From: Septoria linicola
Taxonomy: Eukaryota; Ascomycota; Dothideomycetes; Mycosphaerellales; Mycosphaerellaceae
Length of the DNA: 64,000 nucleotides
Direction of reading: 5' to 3'
NCBI GenBank assembly: GCA_024114885.1
Contig: CP099420.1
Location: 930,001 to 994,000 of the forward strand
The translations under genes were made by a program, and so were the position numbers. The notes beneath the pieces were generated by a model. That model was not told the origin of the DNA. It saw only the letters and a list, made by a program, of their open reading frames with translations, and searched no databases. Position 1 is the first letter of the stretch. Every line of letters begins with the position of its first letter. Below, in pieces: positions 11,140-21,989 of the stretch.

Positions 11140-12663
11140 TCATTCGCGATTGAGATCAGTCCTCCTTCCCTTACCTTCCACGGGAACCTCATCTTGGTAT
11201 TCTCTCTGTGCCATCAGTGCCTTGCCCACCACGACCTGCATCATGCTGTAATTCACAATCGCTTTGATGTTCATTTCCTCTCCACGCTTGATAATGTACC
11301 CATTTATGTACTCAATCTCCGTCTGTGCCCCACGTCTCACATCAGCCAGCATCGAACTGATGTTGTTGCGGGTCTTGTTCGCGACGCTGACGACTAAAGT
11401 CTCAAGTCTCTCCGCGCTGAAACGGTTAGGGACATTTGGTATGCCTCGCAGCTCAGGCAGAGAGCGAATGATGAGGGAGGTCTCGGCAAGCATGAGACGC
11501 ATTGTGCGGGTCAGAGCAAAGTTGTAGAGGAGAGTTCCGTTCCGATTGTCGAGCAGGGCAGTGAGAGGGTTCAGGATGCTGTTGACTGCGAGCTTTTCGA
11601 GCTGAAGTTGGAGCAGCTCGAGAGGTGTGAAAGCTACGCAGGCGAGGACTGGAGTTCGTGTCAAGGTACGAGTGATGTACCGGCCCGTAGGCTGAAGTTC
11701 GTTGACCTTCTCCTCATCCATCTCGCCTGGATTCTCCGTCCCGAAACCTGTTGGTGTTGGTGGTCGGTCGCTGCTCTTGCTGGGCGTCGAAGGTTTAGGA
11801 GGAACAGCCCCAACAGCTATGGTGCCGTGGCCTGCATGAACCACGAAGAACGGGTCTTCGATGGCCTTTTGTGGTGGGACATTGGCGCCATGCGAGACAA
11901 TGCCTTGTAGATATTGCGGTCTCGTGGCTTCGTCTGTGAAGACATCTCGATTGACATCGTCGATCACGCCCATACCATTCTGCAAGAAGCAGATTGTGGT
12001 GTCCTTTGATATCCTATGCTTGAGGGCATCAAGAGCACCGATCGTTCGAATCGTCTTCGTGCAGACTATGAGGCTGTGAATTGGCTCGTCCGATTTCGCG
12101 TAGTCGCCTGGTAAAGACTTGCGGCCTTCCTCCTCCTCTGGTGCGCCAATCGGTTTGAAGCCCACCTTGCCTTTCTCTTCTTTCTCTTTCCGACTCGCCT
12201 GCTCTTGCTCATCTGCCACGATCTTCGCAACTTCATGCGGTTTCATGCCCGTCTGGTCTGACAAGTTGTAGACATCTGGTTTGCCCTCTTGCATCGTCAC
12301 ACCATGCCGTCTTTGCGCCGCCGGCATAAGCTCCACGTCAAAGCCTCCCCGTGGTACCAAGAAATCTCCATCCTGCACAGTGACGACTTTCTTGCTTCGC
12401 TCCCACGCCTGCAGCAACTTAGTTCGATGGAAGATGAGCGTCACTGGAGGGGGGTCCGGAATGCCTCTGAGTGAATGCGCCACCAGCTTTCCTATGCTCC
12501 CGGTGCCTAGCAGATGTATGCGCCTGGGCACGTTCTTTTGCGCAGCATACTGCTTGTCTGCGGGGGACATGGCAGCTCTCAATGCCTCCATTGCCTTGGG
12601 AACGATTTTCTCCTTGCCTTGGTGGTCAATGGACTGATCTTGAGGTTTCGCTTCGGTCGCCAT
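11140..12663 (-). CDS. Ketopantoate reductase (PanE/ApbA) family protein
   Basis: A single exon of 507 residues from the ATG at 12663 (MATEAKPQDQ). The frame extends 27 codons upstream to 12744 but only from a GTG, so the ATG is preferred. The N-terminal Rossmann motif LLGTGSIGKLVAHSL lies at about 51-65. It is followed by the family's FLQNGMGVIDDV segment and then LEKLAVNSILNPLTAL, which carries the lysine expected for the catalytic residue of 2-dehydropantoate 2-reductases. A C-terminal helical domain ends near EIEYINGYIIKRGEE. Known enzymes reduce ketopantoate to pantoate with NADPH in pantothenate synthesis. This protein is longer than the about 300-residue bacterial enzyme because of a charged N-terminal region and a Lys/Glu-rich insert at about 170-210. 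The substrate is therefore uncertain, and the call is at family level. Confidence 0.85.
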   Translation of the reverse strand: MATEAKPQDQSIDHQGKEKIVPKAMEALRAAMSPADKQYAAQKNVPRRIHLLGTGSIGKLVAHSLRGIPDPPPVTLIFHRTKLLQAWERSKKVVTVQDGDFLVPRGGFDVELMPAAQRRHGVTMQEGKPDVYNLSDQTGMKPHEVAKIVADEQEQASRKEKEEKGKVGFKPIGAPEEEEGRKSLPGDYAKSDEPIHSLIVCTKTIRTIGALDALKHRISKDTTICFLQNGMGVIDDVNRDVFTDEATRPQYLQGIVSHGANVPPQKAIEDPFFVVHAGHGTIAVGAVPPKPSTPSKSSDRPPTPTGFGTENPGEMDEEKVNELQPTGRYITRTLTRTPVLACVAFTPLELLQLQLEKLAVNSILNPLTALLDNRNGTLLYNFALTRTMRLMLAETSLIIRSLPELRGIPNVPNRFSAERLETLVVSVANKTRNNISSMLADVRRGAQTEIEYINGYIIKRGEEMNIKAIVNYSMMQVVVGKALMAQREYQDEVPVEGKGRRTDLNRE

Positions 12664-13053
12664 GGTTCGTTTACTCGGCCATGAGCTTTGTCTTTGCTGT
12701 ACTGGTATGGAAGAAGAGCTGTCGTATACGGCCACCCGGCCCACGTCAATGCTACCTCTGCAGCATTGTTTTGTTTGCCGAGGTATCCGGCGTGGCAGGC
12801 GGTAGAGATGTGAAGACAGTGTGAAGAATGGAGCAGAGTCTTCTTCAGCTCATCGTCTATCTAGCCGGCAATTCTGTTTAGCGGAAAGTCGTGTATGTCG
12901 TGGTTCAGGATGTCGTTGCAAATGGCGAGTCCTGTCGTCACCACACATCTGACTTTCCGACCGAGCTCCATACGTCCCACCGAGACATAACGACTTCTTA
13001 TTGTTAAACCTTACTATTGTCCTTATAGTAATTCCGCATGCGTCCATGTCATT
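12664..13053. other. Last host-type sequence before the repeat block
   Basis: This is the upstream region of the ketopantoate-reductase-like gene. Up to about 13,040 the sequence has normal CpA/TpG content; after that it is TpA-rich. The frame 12850-13047 minus has no recognisable feature and starts at the compositional boundary, so I do not call it a gene. Confidence 0.5.
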
Positions 13054-13079
13054 CCTATTGTCGCGCTAATAACAATAGG
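13054..13079. repeat. 8-bp inverted repeat at the compositional boundary
   Basis: CCTATTGT at 13054-13061 is followed after ten bases by ACAATAGG at 13072-13079, a perfect 8-bp inverted repeat. It falls exactly where the host-like sequence turns into the TpA-rich block. It could be a transposon end or a chance hairpin; there is no second copy in the window to decide. Confidence 0.35.
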
Positions 13080-13565
13080 ACTTACTTAATACTAATATCT
13101 AGCTTACCGCTACTATTACTATAACTAACGTATACTAGTACTACTATAATTATAGGCGACAACGAGGCCTTATATAGTACTCGCAATGTCAATCGCCTTA
13201 AGTAAGTTGTTACGCGTATTCTACGACGCTTTTAGCTTAGCTAATACTTAATAGTATACTTAATACTACTAGTATAGGCTCTACGTAGGCCGTAACTATA
13301 TAAGCAAGTTACGTACTAATTAAGGAGATAGACATTAATAAAAATAAGAACGCTAGGTAGGCAATTTTCGTACTCTCTATATACTCGCTACTAACTCGTA
13401 GTATAAAATAGGCTATAGAATTCCTTAAACTCCTCTAACCGCTTACGCTACTCTATTATACTAGACGCCTCTAACTATTAGTTTTACGCGCTAGCGATAT
13501 AGTAGAAGTAGCTAAATAAAGTAGAAGGTAGAGATAGTATAAAAAGAAAGGTTATAAAGAATAGT
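13080..13565 (+). pseudogene. Left part of an unidentified reading frame split by element B
   Basis: From about 13,470 a plus-strand frame runs to the B insertion point with only TAG stops. It continues in the same frame at 39229 once element B and one copy of its ATAGT target duplication are removed. The joined frame is Lys/Ile-rich. No domain is recognisable. Positions 13080-13470 show no clear frame; they may be the 5' part of the same old element or its flank. Confidence 0.35.
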
Positions 13566-13795
13566 TATTAAAAGTAGAGAGTATATTATATACTATATAA
13601 TATTAAGAAGGGTATAGCGTAGTAAAGAAGAATAGGGGATTAATCTTAAACTAACTTATATATATAGTATAGTAGTAATATACTAGGAACTAAATACAAA
13701 GTTAATTAAGTTAGTTATCTAAGAAGAGAAGAAAAAGAAGTAAGATATACTTCTTACTAAGCCTTAGATAGATACCTTAGGTATCTAGAACTATA
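13566..13795 (-). repeat. B 3' LTR, first segment
   Basis: Reverse complement of the family LTR, starting TATTAAAAG (a mutated TGTTAAAAG end) and broken by element A after CTATA at 13791-13795. The remaining 47 bp of this LTR resume at 20098. Confidence 0.88.
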
Positions 13796-14072
13796 TGTTA
13801 AGAATGTATCCTAGATAGTTAGTCTAGATATAGACTTCTAAGCATGGTTCTGGATACCTAAGGCATCCACCTAAGGCTTAGTAAGAGGTACATCTTACTT
13901 CTCTCTCTTCTCTTCTTAGATAACTAACTTAATTAACTTTGTATTTAGTTCCTAGCATATTGCTACTACACTATGTATATAAGTCAGTTCAAGATTGATC
14001 CTCTATTCTTCTTTACTACGCTATACCCTCCTTAACATTATATAGTATATAACACGCCCTCTACTTTTAATA
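13796..14072 (+). repeat. A 5' LTR
   Basis: 277 bp, TG at the start; the terminal CA has become TA by a transition. It differs from the 3' LTR of A at 19816 by transitions in the places I compared. Confidence 0.9.
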
Positions 14073-14088
14073 GGTTATAAGCCCGAGT
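14073..14088 (+). promoter_or_regulatory. Primer binding site: half-tRNA (initiator Met) type
   Basis: Directly after the LTR lies GGTTATAAGCCCGAG. With one RIP-type change (TGA to TAA) this is complementary to the anticodon arm of a tRNA-Met(CAU), whose sequence reads ...GGGCTCATAACC. Priming from an internal cut of initiator tRNA-Met is the known mechanism of Drosophila copia, whose site likewise starts GGTTATG. Copy C has the matching GGTTATAAGCCCGGG at 32953. Confidence 0.6.
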
Positions 14089-14279
14089 TTATGCACTAAA
14101 TAGGAGTAACCTATATTAGTACAGGTTACTTATATCCTTTATAGTTTATAGAAAACATTTAGGGCCTAGAAGTTTCCCTAACTATATTACTAACGAAGCT
14201 AGTTTGCACCTAGTAGTATATAAGTTAGTAAAGATCTCTATAAGATAGTAGTATGTTTCTACTTTATTAATACCTACCT

Positions 14280-17200
14280 AGTTCTCTACTATTGCACCTA
14301 GCATCACTAGAGTTAGAAGAGGCTACTTAGCCTTTCTACTACCTAGTAACAGAAACTCTACTAAGAGAGAAAGATCTGAGTCTTAGTAATTTCCTAAATA
14401 CGAGGAATCCCTATCCCCTAGAGCTAGTCTCCCTACTACAAGAAATTACTCTTCTCTAGAATCCTTAGCTAGTCTAAAGCATTCTACTAATTATTTATTC
14501 TATTCACCTATTTCTATAATAGACTAAGAGGACAAGAAGAGCTAAAGGATTCTAATCCTAGACAGAACTAACTAGAAGAGATAGTTCAAGCTATAGACAG
14601 ATAAGCTAGAAGGAAAGGACTAGTTCTAAGCAATCAGCCAACTAATTGTTAGAGAGAACCTATATATAGTTTAGTAGGACACTAGTCTTTAGATACATGT
14701 TACTTAGAATTAATACTTCTTAAAAGACAATATAGTATGTAGGTTTAGTATTAGATACAGTATTAGTAAAGATAATAAGATAGAGCTAGAGACATAGTAT
14801 ATTACTATACTAGCAGCTAAGATATAGGTGATTCTCTAGAACAAGTATAATAGAGTCCTAAAGTCCTATACTATAGGTCTGATTAAGTAGTTTATTATAT
14901 TCAGGATATTACCTAATAAGATAATCAGGGAAGCATAGAGACACCTTAGAGGCCTAGGTAAGAGGATTACTAAGATTGATCCTTAGGAAGCCTACTACTA
15001 GAGCTAAGAGAAAAGGCTAAAACATCTCCTATAGTCCCTACCTATATTATACTAAGTAGCTAAGGATACTATTATGACCTAACTATCCTTAGATATAGAC
15101 ACTATTCTCCTTCTACTTAAGTCCTAAGAGGTAAGAGATAATCTAGACAAGATAGACATAGGTCTAGCTATATTCTATTCTAGGTAGCCTTACTAAGGAA
15201 AGTCCCTACTAATGTACTAGCTCTATAAGAAAGGGAAGCACTAGTTAAAGGATTGTCCTAACCTCCCTACTACTAAGAAACTGTCCTAGTAGAGAAATAG
15301 TACTAAGAACTAGAAGGACCCTTAGGGATCATTCTTTAGAGAGAGGGTTAGAAGATCCCCTTTACTAAGGAATGCTAGACATATTAAGAAAGCTGTCTAC
15401 AAGTTATTATTATATAATAAGCTAAAGAAGGTTGTCTAGAAAATAGGCAAGTAGCTTTAGAGGATAGAAAAGTCTAGAAAGCTTCTAAAGAAAGGATTTT
15501 TAGCCTAGGAGTCTAGTTCTAGTTCTGATTCTAGAACTTACTCTAGTTCTAGAAGCAATAATAATTCCTTATTAGAAGATAATAACTAAGATAAGTTGGC
15601 CTATTCTATAATTAAGGCTAAAGGCAAGTTGTTACCCTAAGAATAACTCTTAGATTCCTATGCCTTATCCTATATAACTAACTAACTATCCTTCTTTAGA
15701 TTAGTAAAGCTACTAAGGAAGAAAGTGTAGATCAAGGTAGGAGGAGGATACCTCTATATAACCTATTCTAGACTAGTATAGATAAAGGGAATCTTAGGAG
15801 GAGAAGTTCTACTTGATAGGGTACTATTTGTTCCTAATCTTAGAGTAAATCTTGTATTATAGAATCAGTTTAGTAAGCAATTTAGAGTCTAGAAGCCTAA
15901 TTTCACTCTCACCTCCCTAGATAGCTAAACAGTTATGAAGACTAAGCTAGTTAGAGGTGTTCTATTTGTTAGTAAGATATTACCTCTCCTATAGGAAAAG
16001 TCATATTACTTACTATATAATCCTATAGAGGTTAATAATGCCTATACTACCCTATTAGAGAAGGATCTAAAACAGTAGAAGCTATAGTATAGAAGATTTA
16101 CATACTTTAGAAGAGGGTTACTCTCAAACCTTTATAAAGTTACTAACCTAAAGGAAAGAATTCTAATCCCTAACTAGAAAGAGTATAAGTATAGGATCTA
16201 TATAATAGGTAAGATAAAGAAACACCTAGGCAAGTCTGTTAAGAGAAGACCTAAAAGACTAGCTCTTATATTAGTAGATATCTGTAGACTATTACTATTA
16301 TTAGTAAAAGGTTTTATATAGTAGCTTAAGATTGTTAATAACTTCTTAAGAAAGAAATAGGCATTTCTACTTAAGGCTAGATTAGATACACTAACTACTC
16401 TTTAGAACTAGAGGATTAAGGTAGAAAGGTAGTTAGTAGTACTCCTCAAGTCTATAAGAGCTAATAATGCTAGAGAGATTACTACTTTAATTAAACAGTA
16501 GGAGAAGGACTTTAGAATTACCCTTAAGCTAACTAAGGCCTATAATTCACTCTAGAATAGAGTAGTTAAGAGGTCTATCTAAACATTAGAGGCCTCTATT
16601 AGAGCAATGCTTGAAGAAAGTAAGATACCTATTAAGTTTTAGCTAGAAGCCCTTAAAGCATAGGTATATATAAGGAACAAGCTTCTAAATAGACCTAATA
16701 TTAAGGGATTCAAGCTCTCACCTAATAAAGCTTTTAATAGGATCAAACTAATAGTCTCCTACCTTAAGGTATAAGGATATAGAGCTATAGTATATATAGA
16801 TATAAGAGTATAGCCTTAGTAGGCAAGGAGTAACAAACTAATAAATAGAGGAAAGGATACTATGTTTGTTAGATACTATAATAATATAGTAAAGGTATAG
16901 AAGTTCTAGGAGCTAGACATGAAGGCTATTAAGTAGTACACTAATATAATCTTCTTTAAAGATAAGCTAGGTAGAGAATTAGACTTAAATATTAAGATTA
17001 AGAATCTCCCTAGTTCAGCTCTAGAAAGAAGACCTATTAGAAGGCTAAGAACTATTAGCTAGCCTACTCTATAAGCTAGTAGGAGTACCCTAGGTGCTCC
17101 TAGTCTAGGCTAGTAGAAGCCTCCTCTCCCTTAGCTATTAGTATAGGTTTAGGAAGGAAAGAAACTCTTTATACAACTTCTACCTCTACTAGAAGATATA

Positions 17201-19180
17201 GGAGAGTATAGAAAATTCCTAGACTAAGGGAAAGTTAAGAAAGAATCTAAGAATTCTGCCTAAGAAACTATAGAGGTAGATTAGGAGTAGATAGCTCTAA
17301 GGCAAACCCTTAGAAAGAGGAAAGCATCCTAAGAACTTAATAGATTTAACTAGAAGCTAAAGCTAATTAGGCTTAAGCTAGATTAGAATAGTTAGCTAGA
17401 CAAGGAAATGCTCCTAGAGTATTAGGCTTTCTTCTTAGCTATAAGCTCTATTAACCTAGGTATCCTATAGGACCTAGAATTCTTAGAGGAAGTTAAAGAG
17501 ATTATATTCTTAGCTGCTAAAGAAGTAGGAATATATAAATAGGAGGTTCTAATCCTAAGGAACTATAAGGAAGTAGTAAGTAATCCTAAGTAGGGTTATC
17601 TCTAGTAAGAAGCTATTTAGAAGGAGCTAGATATACTTATAAGTAATAACACCTAGACTATAGTAGTCCTACTAAAAGGGGCTAACCTAGTTACCTTAAG
17701 ATAGGTCTTTAATGTCAAGAGAAAGCTTAGTAGAGCTATTAAAAAGTTCAAGGCAAGACTAGTTATAAGAAGGTTCTCCTAAAAGTATAGAGTAGACTAT
17801 ATAGAAACTTTTGCCCCTATAGTTAGGTAGGATACTCTAAGAGGATTTATAGCTGTAGTCTATAAGAAGGACCTGGTTCTATACTAAGTAGATATGAATA
17901 ATACATTTATAGAGAGTACCCTATATAAGGATATCTATATAATCCTACTACTAGGTATTAACCTACTAACTAGTATAGTCTTATAAGTTCTAAGGAGTCT
18001 CTATAGGCTAAAGTAAGCTGTAAGAGACTAGAATCAGCTATATATGTCAAAGCTAAAAGGAATAGGATTTAGACAATTAGAAGTAGACCTATGTCTTCTA
18101 ATCTATAAGAAAAGGAAAGACCTAATAATCCTAATCTATGTTAATAACATACCTATTACTATAGAGAGACTAGAAGATGTCCTCTAGTTCAAAGACTAAC
18201 TTAGTAAGGTCTTTAAGATCAAAGATCTTAGAGAACTAGACAAGATTCTTAGAATAAGACTAATAAGAAACAGACAGTAAGGCTAGCTAAAACTTGACTA
18301 GAAGCACTATATCTAAGAGAACCTAGCTAAGATAGGAATAGGTTAAGAGACTATATTACTAACTCTTTTACTAATAGACAGCTATAAAAGTCTGAAGCCT
18401 ACTAGACCAAATAATGAAAGGTATAACAAATAAGAGTACTAATCCATTATTAGAACATAGATATAGCTTATAACTATTATAAGACTAGACATTTCATTTG
18501 CCCTTAGAAGATTGAGCTCCTATGTTAGTAATCTAATAGTAGGACATATAAAGGCTCTAAAGAAGCTAACTAGATACCTGAGATCAAACCTAGACCTTAG
18601 TCTAAGATACTTAAGGAATAGTTAAGGCTACCTTACTAGATATATAGACTCTAACTATATAATGGACAAGACTAACAGAGTCTTAATCCTTAGATATGTC
18701 TTCTTCCTTTATAGTACACTAATCTCCTAGATAAGTAAGAAGTAGAAATCTGTAGCTATATCTATAATAGAAGCTAAATATATAGCTATAGGAGTATATA
18801 CAAAACAGTTATAGTTCCTTAGTACTCTTTTAAGAGAGCTTGGATACCTAGAGTTAGTAGGAGAATGTTCTTACTAACTAAGGATCCTTAGTAACTAGGA
18901 AACTATTACTAGAATCAGGCCAATTTAGCTAAAAGGTAATAACCAAGCTACTTTTACTCTAGTTAAGGACTTATATGTTTATAATAAGTCCAAATATATT
19001 AATATCTTATATAATGCTATAAGAAAGCTCTAGTGGAATAGACTTATCTCTATAGAATATATAAACATAAAAGAGATAGTAGTAGATAGTCTTACTAAGC
19101 TAAAGAATAGACTATAGTTTTAGGAGTTTATAAGGCAGCTCTACCTTATATAAGAGATATATAAAAGATAACTCCAAGCC
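14280..19180 (+). pseudogene. A gag-pol relic (copia order)
   Basis: The frame is littered with TAG/TAA at Gln and Trp positions but the order is clear. There is a gag part with a CCHC zinc knuckle near 15212-15255 (second Cys changed to Tyr, Trp codon to TAG). An integrase part follows at about 16,200-16,800. Reverse transcriptase carries ETFAPIVR near 17,800 and IYVNN near 18,140, where the family has YVDD and both Asp codons are now AAT/AAC. RNase H carries EAKYIAIG near 18,770. Integrase before reverse transcriptase is the copia (Pseudoviridae-like) order. The element is not coding-competent. Confidence 0.85.
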
Positions 19181-19815
19181 TTGGAGCTGAACTAAGAGGA
19201 GTCTAAAAGAAAGATTTTAGTTACTTAACTCCTCCTTAGTTAGACTTTATAAAGTCCCAAATGCTCTTACTAATATTAGACCTATTACTAACTATAATAT
19301 TACTATATAGCACCTAGCTGAACTAGACACCCCCTAAGGCTAAGTACTAGTTAATGTTAAAGACCTCCTCTATAGTAGCTATTATCTCCTCTACTAGTAT
19401 ATAGTTACTCTACTCCCTAGCTTAATACAAGATCTCTATAGCTAAGAATAGTATACCCTAAAGACTATTAGGGAACTAAGAAGCTATATAGAATGTAACT
19501 AAGTAAGGGACTAGGCTATAAGGAATCTAGGGAGCTGTTAGAATTAGCTATAAGAAAGGATAGAGGCAACTTACTAGATAGTCTATATCCTAAACAATCT
19601 ACTCCTATATAAGAGAGGAGGAAGATCTTATAGAAGGTATTTCTTTTACCTTTTTATAGGAGATAGTAGTATAGAAAGTTTGTTAGATTAACAGTTAGTG
19701 CTGTCTAGTTATTGGTCTAAAAAGCAAGTACTTAATAACTAATCAAGATTAGGACTAGCATTTGAGTACTATAGATGATCTATTGAAAGATCTAACTATA
19801 TAGCATAAGTAGGAG
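19181..19815 (+). other. A 3' untranslated part
   Basis: About 630 bases between the RNase H relic and the 3' LTR, conserved in C (38060-38695), B and E. I see no domain. The sequence just before the LTR, GCATAAGTAGGAG, is purine-leaning and could serve as the polypurine tract. Confidence 0.5.
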
Positions 19816-20092
19816 TGTTAAGAATACATCCTAGATAGTTAGTCTAGATATAGACTTCTAAGTATAGTTCTAGATGCCTAAGGCATCTACCTGAGGCTTA
19901 GTAAGAGGTATATCTTGCTTCTCTCTCTTCTCTTCTTAGATAACTAACTTAATTAACTTTGTATTTAGTTCCTAGTATATTACTACTATACTATATATAT
20001 AAGTTAGTTTAAGATTGATCCCCTATTCTTCTTTACTACGCTATACCCTCCTTAACATTATATAGTATACAACACGCTCTCTACTTTTAACA
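19816..20092 (+). repeat. A 3' LTR
   Basis: 277 bp, TGTTAAGAATAC to TTTTAACA. It is followed by the target duplication CTATA and the rest of the B LTR. Confidence 0.92.
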
Positions 20093-20097
20093 CTATA

Positions 20098-20144
20098 CTT
20101 AGATATCTATATCTAGACTAACTATCTAGGATATATTCTTAATA
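20098..20144 (-). repeat. B 3' LTR, second segment
   Basis: 47 bp completing the LTR that began at 13566; it ends ATTCTTAATA, the mutated reverse of TATTAAGAAT/TGTTAAGAAT. Immediately after it starts the reversed 3' body of B (CTCCTACTTATAC). Confidence 0.88.
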
Positions 20145-21656
20145 CTCCTACTTATACTATATAATTAGATCTTTTAACAGATTATCTATAGTACTTAAAT
20201 ACTAGTCCTAATCTTAATTAGTTATTAAGTACTTACTTTTTAGACTAATAACTAGATAGTACTAACTACTAACCTAATAAACTTTCTATACTACTATCTT
20301 CTATAAAAAGGTAAAAGAAATACCTTCTATAAGATCTTTCTTCTCTCTTATATAGGAGTAGATTATTTAGAATATAGACTATCTAGTAAGTTACTCTTAT
20401 CCTTTCTTATAGCTAGTTCTAATAGCTCTCTAGATTCCTTATAGCCTAGTCTCCTACTTAGTTATATTCTATATAGCTTCTTAGTTCCCTAATAGCCTTT
20501 AGAGTATACTATTCTTAGCTATAAGGATCTTATATTAAGCTAGGAAGTAGAGTAACTATATACTAGTAGAGGAGATAATAGCTACTATAGAGAAGATCTT
20601 TAATATTAACTAGTACTTAGCCTTAAGAGGTGTCTAGTTTAGCTAGGTACTATATAGTAATATTATAGTTAGTAATAGGTCTAATATTAGTAAGAGTATT
20701 TAGGACTTTATAAAGTCTAACTAAGGAGGAGTTAAGTAACTAAAATCTTTCTTTTAGACTTCTCTTAGTTTAACTCTAAAGCTTAGAGTTATCTTTTATA
20801 TATCTCTTATATAAGATAGAGTTATTTTATAAACTTCTAAAACTATAGTCTATTCTTTAGCTTAGTAAGACTATCTACTACTATCTCTTTTATATTTATA
20901 TATTCTATAGAGATAAGTCTATTCTACTAGAGCTTTCTTATAGTATTATATAAGATATTAATATATTTAGACTTATTATAAATATATAAGTCCTTAACTA
21001 GAGTAAGAGTAGCTTAGTTATTATCTTTTAGCTAAATTAGCCTAATTCTAGTAATAGTTTCCTAGTTACTAAGGATCCTTAGTTAGTAAGAATATTCTCT
21101 TACTAACTCTAGGTATCTAAGCTCTTTTAAAAGAGTACTAAGGAACTATAACTATTTTATATATACTCCTATAGCTATATATTTAGCTTCTATTATAGAT
21201 ATAGCTATAGATTTCTACTTCTTACTTATCTAGGAGATTAGTATACTATAAAGGAAGAAGATATATCTAAGGATTAAGACTCTATTAGTTTTGTCTATTA
21301 TATAGTTAGAGTCTATATATCTAGTAAGATAGCCTTAACTATTCCTTAAGTATCTTAGACTAAGGTCTAGGTTTAATCTTAGGTATCTAGTTAGCTTCTT
21401 TAGAGCCTTTATATATCCTACTATTAGATTACTAATATAGGAGCTTAATCTTCTAAGAGTAAATAAAATATCTAGTCTTATAATAGTTATAAGCTATATC
21501 TATATTCTAATAATAGATTAGTACTCCTATTTATTATATCTTTTATTATTTAGTCTAGTAGGCTTTAGACTTTTATAGCTATCTATTAGTAAAAGAGTTA
21601 GTAATATAGTTTCTTAGCCTATTTCTATCTTAGCTAGGTTCTCTTAGATATAATAT
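20145..21656 (-). pseudogene. B pol relic, RNase H part and 3' region
   Basis: Reverse complement of the region that in A runs from the RNase H relic to the 3' LTR. It aligns throughout to copies A, C and E. In-frame stops and loss of nearly all CpA/TpG show strong RIP. It ends at the D1 insertion, with AATAT (21652-21656) as target duplication. Confidence 0.85.
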
Positions 21657-21828
21657 TATAAGAGCTAGGTAAGGTTAAAAGCTAAGACCCGCCTTAGGCT
21701 CGTAGGCTTAGCGTATAGTATAACTATAGTACGCGTATATATCCGAAAGGAGGCAAGAATTAGTCTTACGATATCCTAATAGTCTTATTAGGAGGGCGCT
21801 CTATATATTACTATATACCTCTTTTATA
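21657..21828 (+). repeat. D1 5' LTR (172 bp)
   Basis: Short LTR, repeated at 28234, 46952 and 53494. CAAGAATTAG within it (21754-21763) is complementary over nine bases to CTAATTCTT just after the LTR (21832-21840). A Tf1-like self-priming site is one reading of this. Confidence 0.9.
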
Positions 21829-21989
21829 ATTCTAATTCTTCTCCTTCTAAGAGTAGTAATCTATAGAGGCCTATAGCTCTCTAATATAACGTAGGTATAG
21901 CGCTACTAGGGCTCGTAATAGGCGAAGTAGACGATTAAGGTAATCCTATAGATACTAACGAGGTTTAGGAGTAGGAGTCTACTAGTATA

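Larger units (their letters stand above)
13796..20092 (+). mobile_element. Copia element A, inserted in the 3' LTR of B
   Basis: A 6297-bp Ty1/copia element with 277-bp LTRs (13796-14072 and 19816-20092) that begin TGTTAAGAAT and end TTTTAAYA. The 5-bp target duplication CTATA is at 13791-13795 and 20093-20097. It is flanked on both sides by pieces of another LTR of the same family in the opposite orientation. RIP-type changes are heavier than in copy C but lighter than in B and E. Confidence 0.93.

Noticed and set aside
12664..12744. Longer N-terminus of the ketopantoate-reductase-like protein
   Set aside because: The extension has only a GTG at 12744; the ATG at 12663 is the first ATG of the frame. 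An upstream exon cannot be excluded.
12850..13047. 65-codon minus-strand frame at the border of the repeat block
   Set aside because: No domain, no splice extension, and it crosses the compositional border.
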